From Gammaproteobacteria bacterium (lineage in GTDB: Bacteria; Pseudomonadota; Gammaproteobacteria; Pseudomonadales; Azotimanducaceae): DNA of 6,756 nucleotides. The stretch is taken from contig JAUILW010000181.1 in NCBI GenBank assembly GCA_030432795.1, positions 1 through 6,756 of the forward strand. Reading direction: 5' to 3'. Positions 1 to 4,652 of this stretch are shown in pieces; the stretch's first letter is position 1; every line of letters starts with the position of its first letter. Below the pieces are notes generated by a model. The model ran no database searches and was not told where the DNA came from. It worked only from the letters and a program-made list of their open reading frames with translations. A program made the position numbers and the translations under genes.

Positions 1-302
1 GGTCGGACGGCAGGGTGCCCGTGGATGCCATGCTGCCTGCGAAGCTCGCCGCCGAGTGCCTGGCCACGACGTTGCTGCACCGCCTGCGCACGGGTGGGGA
101 TCGCGCGCACCTGGATCTGTGCGTGACCCATGATCTCAGCCTCATGATGTTCAAGTGTGAGCTGCTGGACGAAGCGCCGGAAGCGCATCCAGTGGCGTTT
201 CTGGACGGCGTGGTGCTGTTCGAGGCGGACGGTGAGGTCTGGTTGCAGAGCCAGCACTCGCAAGCCCGGCCGATCACGCACGCCATTCGAGCAGCATCGT
301 GA
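1..302 (+). CDS. Histidine phosphatase family protein, 3' end only (partial)
   Basis: The frame is open from the left edge (first full codon at base 3) to a TGA at 300-302, so this is the C-terminal ~100 residues of a longer protein; a GTG at 15 is probably internal. The fragment reads like the end of a phosphoglycerate-mutase-like histidine phosphatase. It has a helix, then a strand ending in C-V-T-H-D, the usual place of the second active-site histidine, then a helix and a closing beta segment (FLDGVVLFEADGEVWLQS). The N-terminal RHG motif that would settle the family lies outside the window. Members remove phosphate from small molecules or proteins through a phosphohistidine intermediate; the substrate here cannot be inferred. 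The stop overlaps the next start as GTGA, so the two genes are probably cotranscribed and translationally coupled. The family call is moderately sure; that the frame is coding is likely. Confidence 0.6.
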   Translation, partial: SDGRVPVDAMLPAKLAAECLATTLLHRLRTGGDRAHLDLCVTHDLSLMMFKCELLDEAPEAHPVAFLDGVVLFEADGEVWLQSQHSQARPITHAIRAAS

Positions 303-1189
303 AGCGGTGGGCACATCGTTACCGCGATGCGCAGTCGGGCGAGGTGCTCGATGCCTGGTTTCCGCGCAGCAACCAACCAACGAAGAGAAGCTGCTTCGCC
401 CAACGGCTGGGCGTCATAGAATCCGATGTCATCGAGGTGACGGTGGACGATCTCGACGCGCCGCCGGCATGCATCGAAGACGCGTACCTGCGCCTGCACC
501 TGCTCTCGGAATGTGCGGTGCGACCGAACACCGTCAACCTGGAAGGTCTCTTCGCGGTGCTGAGGAATGTTGCCTGGACCAATGTCGGGCCGGTGCTGCC
601 GGAACGCGTGGAGCTGTTGCGCGATCGTCTCAGTGCGCACGATCATCATCTGGTGGTGTTCTCGGTGGACAAGTTCCCGCGCATGGTCGACTACGTGATT
701 CCGCCGGAGGTTCGTATCGCTGATGCAGACAGGGTTCGGCTTGGTGCACACCTGAGCCCGGGAACCACGGTAATGCATGAGGGGTTCGTGAACTTCAATG
801 CAGGTTCCATTGGCCCGGCGATGATCGAGGGGCGCGTCACGCCCGGCGTGGTGGTGGGTGCAGGCTCCGACATCGGTGCAGGTTCATCGATCATGGGCAC
901 GTTGTCTGGCGGCGGCAAGACCGTCAACTCGGTGGGTGAGCGGAGCCTCCTGGGCGCCAACGCCGGCATCGGCATCTCGCTGGGCGACCGTTGCGTGGTG
1001 GAGGCGGGGCTTTACGTCACGGCTGGTACCCGTGTAACCCTGGCCAACGGCGAGGTGGTGAAAGCGGCGGAGTTGTCGGGCAAGGACGATCTGCTGTTCC
1101 GCCGTAACAGCGTCACCGGCAAGGTGGAGGCGGTGAGTTCCGCGGGGGTGCACTGGGGCGGCCTGAACGAGTCGCTGCACGCCCCCTAG
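299..1189 (+). CDS. dapD: 2,3,4,5-tetrahydropyridine-2,6-dicarboxylate N-succinyltransferase (DapD)
   Basis: Cytoplasmic enzyme of the succinylase branch of lysine/meso-diaminopimelate synthesis; it transfers succinyl from succinyl-CoA to tetrahydrodipicolinate. The 296-residue product has the DapD hallmarks. Residues 62-98 (AYLRLHLLS through NVAWTNVGPV) match the N-terminal domain, VFSVDKFPRMVDY is at 120-132, and a left-handed beta-helix of hexapeptide repeats spans about 139-245. That repeat region includes HEGFVNFNAG (160-169), the MIEGR segment (175-179, with the likely acidic active-site Glu177), IMGTLSGGGK and GANAGIGISLGD. LLFRRNS (265-271) and a LNESLHA tail close the protein. From memory, Pseudomonas homologues are about 340 residues, so the N-terminal domain is shorter here. 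The start is GTG at 299, overlapping the upstream TGA with no clear Shine-Dalgarno, which suggests coupled translation. The gene is intact and ends 16 bp from the convergent azoreductase gene. Confidence 0.93.
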   Translation: MKRWAHRYRDAQSGEVLDAWFPRSNQPTKRSCFAQRLGVIESDVIEVTVDDLDAPPACIEDAYLRLHLLSECAVRPNTVNLEGLFAVLRNVAWTNVGPVLPERVELLRDRLSAHDHHLVVFSVDKFPRMVDYVIPPEVRIADADRVRLGAHLSPGTTVMHEGFVNFNAGSIGPAMIEGRVTPGVVVGAGSDIGAGSSIMGTLSGGGKTVNSVGERSLLGANAGIGISLGDRCVVEAGLYVTAGTRVTLANGEVVKAAELSGKDDLLFRRNSVTGKVEAVSSAGVHWGGLNESLHAP

Positions 1190-1205
1190 TTTGCATGCTG
1201 TTGCG

Positions 1206-1826
1206 TCAGGCGATGGCTGCGGCCAGTGCCTGCAGTTGATCGGTTGCGCCTGCTACCGCGTTTGCGATGCCCTCCGGGCCTGCCATCGTGCCCTGTACAA
1301 GCACCTCCTGCACCGGTGACAGGCCAACCATGCGCGACCACGCGGACATGTACGTGGACTGAAAATCGAATGGATCCGGCTTACCGTCCTTGGGGCCGTA
1401 GTTGCCGCCGCGCGAGTAGACATAGGTGACGCTGCCGTCCACCAGGCCGCGCGGACCGTTCTCGTCACGGGTGAAGGTGAGGCCGGGATGGGTGATGAGG
1501 TCGATGTACTGCTTCAGCCGGTAGGGGATGGTGAAGTTCCACATCGGCACAGCGAAGAGGTAGTGGTCGGCTGCCTTGAACTCGTCCACCATGGCGACGA
1601 TCACGTCCCACTCGCGTTGCTCCTCCTCGGTCAGGGCTGCGCCGATGAACGCTTTCTGTTTTGCGTTGGTGAGATGCAGCGTGACCTCCGGCATCTGGCG
1701 CTCGGCCAGGTCGATGTGCCGGGTGGTCACGCCGTCGGGGAGTGCCTGGAGAAAGACGTCCGCTGCCTGGTTGGAAGCGGAAACCGCGCCGCGCGGCGAC
1801 GTGCTGATATGAAGCAGGGTGGTCAT
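1206..1826 (-). CDS. azoR: FMN-dependent NADH azoreductase / NADH:quinone oxidoreductase (AzoR family)
   Basis: A 206-residue flavodoxin-fold protein, the usual length for the AzoR family (E. coli AzoR is about 200). AzoR enzymes are cytoplasmic FMN dimers that use NAD(P)H for two-electron reduction of quinones and, incidentally, azo dyes. Visible family features are the N-terminal FMN-phosphate loop after strand 1 (HISTSPRGAVSASNQ, 6-20), the FMN-binding segment VPMWNFTIPYRLKQYIDLI (93-111), LTFTRDENGPRGLV (116-129), and SRGGNYG (138-144). It is the last gene of the leftward operon, 21 bp after the transporter stop, with a strong GAGGAG seven bases before its ATG. In this setting it may protect against quinones formed by autoxidation of catechols; that role is inferred, and a general stress function is equally possible. 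No terminator hairpin follows the stop. Confidence 0.92.
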   Translation of the reverse strand: MTTLLHISTSPRGAVSASNQAADVFLQALPDGVTTRHIDLAERQMPEVTLHLTNAKQKAFIGAALTEEEQREWDVIVAMVDEFKAADHYLFAVPMWNFTIPYRLKQYIDLITHPGLTFTRDENGPRGLVDGSVTYVYSRGGNYGPKDGKPDPFDFQSTYMSAWSRMVGLSPVQEVLVQGTMAGPEGIANAVAGATDQLQALAAAIA

Positions 1827-1832
1827 CGTGTT

Positions 1833-1838
1833 CTCCTC
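1833..1838 (-). promoter_or_regulatory. Ribosome binding site of azoR
   Basis: Read on the - strand this is GAGGAG, six bases of strong anti-16S complementarity, followed by a 6-base gap (1827-1832) and the ATG at 1826-1824. It lies in the 21-bp gap after the transporter gene and fixes the azoR start. It also shows that this gene has its own ribosome entry, unlike the overlapped genes upstream. Confidence 0.8.
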
Positions 1839-1847
1839 GAGCGATGG

Positions 1848-3185
1848 TCAGCGGACTTTGAGCGTATAGGCCAGAACGCCGCTGAGGAAGAGCGGTACGG
1901 CGAACGTCAGAAACGTGGTGGTCAGGGGTATGTTGGCGGCGATCATGTAACCGGCCATGCCGGGGCCGATAACCGCACCGAATCGCCCGAGACCGATGGC
2001 CCAGCCGACGCCGGTGCTGCGGATCTCCAGAGGGTAGATCTTCGCCGCGACGGCGTAGAGGCCGGTGTAGCCGCCCTGCAGGCTGATGCCGATGACGAAG
2101 ATCAGTGCGGTGAGCGTGGTTTGCGAAGCCCCGCCCGCGAGCAGGGAGGCGAACAGCCACATCAGCACGGAGGCGATGATCGCGAACACGGCGATCAGCA
2201 GGCTCAGATTGCCGCGCGTGGCAAGCCAGCCTAAGCCCACGATGCCGAGCACGCCGCCGAAGTTGAATAGCGTAAACGCCTGGTTTCCTGCAGCCTCGGT
2301 GTAGCCGGCATTGATGATGAGCTTCGGCACCCAGCTCATCAGGAAGTACAGCGCGCTGATCGCGAGGAAGAACGCAGCCCACAGTATGAGCGTGCGGGTG
2401 CGAAAGCGCGGCTGCAACAGCGACAGCATCTTGCGCAGCACATTGTGGCTGGCGGCGCCATCGTCGCTTGGCGGTGGCAGGGCGGGCAACGCCGTAAGGG
2501 TTGGCGCTGCCAGCTTGCCCAGGGTGCGGTTCAGGGCGGCCAGAGCCCCAGGCGGCTGCTTCGCGCACAGAAACTGGATGGATTCCGGGATGAGCAGAAA
2601 GGCGACGACCGCCAGTACCAGGGTCAGCGCACCACCACCGAGGAACATGCCCTGCCAGCCGAACTGGGGCATCACTGAGCCTGCCACCACACCGGTCATC
2701 ATTGCACCCAGCGGGTAGCCGGCAGTCACCGCCGTCACCGACAGGGCCCGGTAGCGCTCCGGCGTGAACTCGGAGGCGAGCGTGGCGACACTCGCCAGCA
2801 TGGCGCCGGCGCCGAGGCCGCTCACGAAACGCAGGATGATCAGGGTGATCAGCGAGTCCGCCCAGGCGGTGGCGAATACCGTGGCACCCACCAGCGCAAG
2901 CGAAGCGATGATCATGGTTCGCCTGCCGAAAACGTCGGACAGCGACGCCAGAAACAAGGCGCCGCACATCATGCCGGCGAGAGAGAAGCTGAACACGAGG
3001 CCAAGCCGGTCGGGGCCGATCTGCATCTGCTCGCCCACCTGGTGGGCAGCCACGGCCATGGCGGTGATGTCGAACCCATCCACCATATTGAACAGCAGGC
3101 ACAGCGCCACGATGAGTATCTGTTGCCCACTGAAGGGGCGCTCGTCGATCAGATCGCCCACGTCCCAGCCGCTTGCCTGGCTCAT
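1848..3185 (-). CDS. MFS transporter, aromatic acid:H+ symporter (AAHS) family
   Basis: A 445-residue inner-membrane transporter with about 12 hydrophobic segments split by a polar central loop (roughly residues 205-250), typical of the major facilitator superfamily. The first membrane segment carries D-G-F-D (36-39), the signature of the AAHS group (PcaK, MhpT and relatives), in which these acidic residues matter for proton-coupled uptake. The loop after segment 2 has the MFS motif A form L-S-D-V-F-G-R-R (82-89). The substrate is probably an aromatic acid such as a hydroxyphenylacetate, judging by the HpaR, HpaE and HpaH neighbours, but the sequence alone cannot fix it. The HpaX transporter of E. 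coli belongs, as I recall, to another MFS family, so I give no hpaX symbol. The ATG overlaps the regulator's TGA as ATGA, so the two are translationally coupled; a purine-rich GGGGG/AAGG stretch also precedes it. Confidence 0.9.
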   Translation of the reverse strand: MSQASGWDVGDLIDERPFSGQQILIVALCLLFNMVDGFDITAMAVAAHQVGEQMQIGPDRLGLVFSFSLAGMMCGALFLASLSDVFGRRTMIIASLALVGATVFATAWADSLITLIILRFVSGLGAGAMLASVATLASEFTPERYRALSVTAVTAGYPLGAMMTGVVAGSVMPQFGWQGMFLGGGALTLVLAVVAFLLIPESIQFLCAKQPPGALAALNRTLGKLAAPTLTALPALPPPSDDGAASHNVLRKMLSLLQPRFRTRTLILWAAFFLAISALYFLMSWVPKLIINAGYTEAAGNQAFTLFNFGGVLGIVGLGWLATRGNLSLLIAVFAIIASVLMWLFASLLAGGASQTTLTALIFVIGISLQGGYTGLYAVAAKIYPLEIRSTGVGWAIGLGRFGAVIGPGMAGYMIAANIPLTTTFLTFAVPLFLSGVLAYTLKVR

Positions 3186-3670
3186 GCTGCCTTGTCCCCC
3201 TGCTTTTCGTCGCCGTGCTGCGCATCTTCACCCACGTCGAGCTTCTCCACCAGTTCCTCCAGCAGCTCGTAGAGCAGCTCCAGCTTGCCGTAGCCGAACT
3301 TGTCGGTGATGTCTTCGTAGCGTTGCATAGAGTGCGGCGCCACCGCATGGAACAGTGCGTTGCCGGCTTCGGTGAGGTAGATCAGTGAGCGTCGGTTGTC
3401 GTCCTGCGCCTGCTGGCGACGGATCAGCTTGCGGCGTTCGAGGTTCTGCAGAATGCGGGAAAGGCTTGGGCCGAGCAGGTAGCAGCGGCCCGCGAGCTCG
3501 GTGATGTCTGAGCCGTCTTCATCCCGCAGGGCGCGAATCACCCGCCACTGCTGAGCAGACAGGTTGTGCTCGCGCAGTGTTGGCAGAAAGCGTTTCATCA
3601 CCGCTTCCCTGGCGCGCAGCAGCGCCATGGGAAGCGATCGTTCGAAGCTGCGCAGCGCCCGTTTGCTCAT
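3182..3670 (-). CDS. hpaR: MarR-family regulator, HpaR/HpcR type (homoprotocatechuate operon repressor)
   Basis: A 162-residue winged-helix regulator that closely resembles HpaR of the E. coli 4-hydroxyphenylacetate cluster. It has SLPMALLRAREAVMKRF (12-28), HNLSAQQWRVIRAL (35-48), DITELAGRCYLLGPSLSRI (55-73, the helix-turn-helix with recognition helix about 67-80), LERRKLIRRQ (77-86), and the wing with D91 and R93/R94 before the SLIYLT strand. Known HpaR represses the meta-cleavage operon and is released by hydroxyphenylacetates; the same role is inferred here. A charged tail of about 18 residues (145-162, rich in D, E, K, Q) follows the dimerisation helices. The gene sits second in the operon it probably controls, which would give autoregulation. 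Its start overlaps the upstream TGA as ATGA without a good Shine-Dalgarno, so translation is probably coupled. Candidate operators are the dyads at 4547-4558 and 4612-4623. Confidence 0.9.
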   Translation of the reverse strand: MSKRALRSFERSLPMALLRAREAVMKRFLPTLREHNLSAQQWRVIRALRDEDGSDITELAGRCYLLGPSLSRILQNLERRKLIRRQQAQDDNRRSLIYLTEAGNALFHAVAPHSMQRYEDITDKFGYGKLELLYELLEELVEKLDVGEDAQHGDEKQGDKAA

Positions 3671-4530
3671 GCCGGAAACTCATCGCGTACGGTGTTGCGC
3701 AGCGTGCCCACGCCTTCGACCTCGACTTCCACTACGTCGCCTGGTACCAGCCAGATGGGTGGCTCAAAACGAGCGCCGGCGCCGTTCGGCGTACCGGTGG
3801 CGATGATATCGCCGGGCTTGAGGGCGAAGAACTGCGACATGTAGGCGATCTGATAGGCAATGGGAAACATCATCGACGCGGTCGTGTCGTTCTGTCTTTC
3901 TTCGCCGTTGACGCGCGTGCGCACGCGCAAGTTTTCGTAGCGCTGGGCGTCAAACTCGTCCGCCGTGACGATCCAGGGCCCGATGCTGCCGCTGTGATAG
4001 AAGTTTTTCCCCTGGGTGACGTTGAACTTCGAGTGCCGCAGCCAGTCGCGGATGGTGCCTTCGTTCATGATCGTCAGACCGGCGATGTGCTCATAGGCCT
4101 TCGCCTCATCGATACGTCGACCAGCTTTGCCGATGACCACGGCGATTTCGCCTTCGTAGTCGAGCTGTTCGGACTCGGGCGGACGCAGCAGGTGGTCGCC
4201 ATGGCCGGTGAGCGAGTCGGGTGTGCGCATGAACAGGCTCGGGTACTTCGGCGGCTCGCTGCCGTCCCGGTACTCGGCGTTGCGGTTGGCGTAGTTGACG
4301 CCGATGCAGGCGATTTTTTCAGGCGCGATGATAGGGGGTAGAAACTGCACATCGTCCGTGGGGACGTCGGCGCTGCTCGTGTCGATGATGCGGCGCGCCT
4401 CATCGACGCGGTTCTGCTCAATGCACTGCTTGAGGTCACCCTGCAGCCGCGCGCCGAGGTCGATGATGCCGTCGTCCACCACAGCACCCCAGGATGTGGA
4501 CGTGCCGTGCAGGTAAGTCGCCAGGCGCAT
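3667..4530 (-). CDS. Fumarylacetoacetate hydrolase (FAH) family protein, HpaG-like isomerase/decarboxylase or related
   Basis: A 287-residue cytoplasmic metalloenzyme. The small N-terminal domain (about 1-65) precedes the FAH domain with IACIGVNYANRNAEY (73-87), LDYEGEIAVVIGK (123-135, metal-ligand pair E126/E128), NEGTIRDW (156-163), G-K175-N-F, and TGTPNGAG (245-252). Relatives act on dicarbonyl acids from aromatic ring cleavage; beside hpaE and hpaH, the expected step is decarboxylation or isomerisation of the homoprotocatechuate cleavage product. Here it is one FAH domain, whereas HpaG of E. coli has two. The usual third metal ligand, Asp in N-D-x-x-x-R-D, is Glu157, so activity could differ from HpaG; I assign no symbol. 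The start is ATG at 4530 because AGGAG lies five bases before it. An in-frame ATG at 4548 would add six residues but lacks a Shine-Dalgarno and falls in an operator dyad. It is first in the leftward operon. Confidence 0.88.
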   Translation of the reverse strand: MRLATYLHGTSTSWGAVVDDGIIDLGARLQGDLKQCIEQNRVDEARRIIDTSSADVPTDDVQFLPPIIAPEKIACIGVNYANRNAEYRDGSEPPKYPSLFMRTPDSLTGHGDHLLRPPESEQLDYEGEIAVVIGKAGRRIDEAKAYEHIAGLTIMNEGTIRDWLRHSKFNVTQGKNFYHSGSIGPWIVTADEFDAQRYENLRVRTRVNGEERQNDTTASMMFPIAYQIAYMSQFFALKPGDIIATGTPNGAGARFEPPIWLVPGDVVEVEVEGVGTLRNTVRDEFPA

Positions 4531-4535
4531 AGCAT

Positions 4536-4540
4536 CTCCT
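4536..4540 (-). promoter_or_regulatory. Ribosome binding site of the FAH-family gene
   Basis: Read on the - strand this is AGGAG, five bases before the ATG at 4530-4528. It decides the start in favour of 4530 rather than the in-frame ATG at 4548, which lies upstream of this site. Confidence 0.8.
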
Positions 4541-4546
4541 AAAAGC

Positions 4547-4558
4547 ATAACGTGTTAT
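4547..4558. promoter_or_regulatory. Candidate HpaR operator A (ATAAC-GT-GTTAT dyad)
   Basis: A perfect inverted repeat with five-base arms around a two-base centre, 16 bp upstream of the FAH gene start and beside its ribosome binding site. It matches the dyad at 4612-4623 in 10 of 12 positions. MarR-family dimers bind short dyads like this, and the cluster encodes one such regulator, so binding by the HpaR homologue is a reasonable inference. Its position would block transcription of the leftward operon. Confidence 0.55.
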
Positions 4559-4611
4559 TGAGATTACAACGCATGTTGCGCCTGATATCTAGCCAAAGAC
4601 TGCGAATCTAT

Positions 4612-4623
4612 ATAACATGTTAC
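4612..4623. promoter_or_regulatory. Candidate HpaR operator B (ATAAC-AT-GTTAC dyad)
   Basis: The core TAACATGTTA is a perfect ten-base palindrome, extended to ATAAC-AT-GTTAC with one mismatched outer pair. It overlaps the -10-like TATAAC (4611-4616) ahead of hpaE, where a bound repressor would block RNA polymerase. Its centre is 65 bp from that of the sister dyad, close to six helical turns, so two bound dimers would lie on roughly the same DNA face. Confidence 0.55.
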
Positions 4624-4642
4624 TCAAATGACGGATATCAGC

Positions 4643-4646
4643 GGAG
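4643..4646 (+). promoter_or_regulatory. Ribosome binding site of hpaE
   Basis: GGAG six bases before the ATG at 4653. It supports this start, which gives a protein about 18 residues longer at the N terminus than my recollection of E. coli HpaE. Confidence 0.7.
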
Positions 4647-4652
4647 CAGCCC

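Larger units (their letters stand above)
4531..4652. promoter_or_regulatory. Divergent promoter/operator region between the FAH operon and hpaE-hpaH
   Basis: This 122-bp gap separates two divergent transcription units and is markedly more AT-rich than its surroundings, especially 4541-4630. It must hold both promoters. On the + strand TATAAC (4611-4616) resembles a -10 box, without a convincing -35 at normal spacing. On the - strand TGTAAT (complement of 4564-4569) is a possible -10 for the FAH operon, again with a poor -35. Two similar dyads flank the region at 4547-4558 and 4612-4623, and a third, different dyad lies at 4570-4580. That it is regulatory is well supported by layout; the exact promoters are uncertain. 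Confidence 0.75.

Noticed and set aside
1190..1205. Possible bidirectional terminator between convergent dapD and azoR
   Set aside because: Only 16 bp are present, with a six-base palindrome GCATGC and no stem-loop plus T-run.
1488..2234. A 248-codon open frame on the + strand opposite azoR and the transporter
   Set aside because: It spans two well-supported antisense genes and their gap, with low-complexity charged composition.
1465..3348. A 627-codon open frame on the - strand across azoR, the transporter and the regulator
   Set aside because: It is out of frame with three clear protein families on the same strand; its translation is rich in R, H, P and G with no recognisable domain, as expected of a GC-rich shadow frame.
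3577..4341. A 254-codon open frame on the + strand opposite the FAH gene
   Set aside because: It lies antisense to a well-supported enzyme gene, has no ribosome binding site of note and no family resemblance.
4531..4548. Six-residue N-terminal extension of the FAH protein from the ATG at 4548
   Set aside because: It has no Shine-Dalgarno, its codon overlaps the operator-like dyad, and a good AGGAG lies correctly placed for the ATG at 4530.
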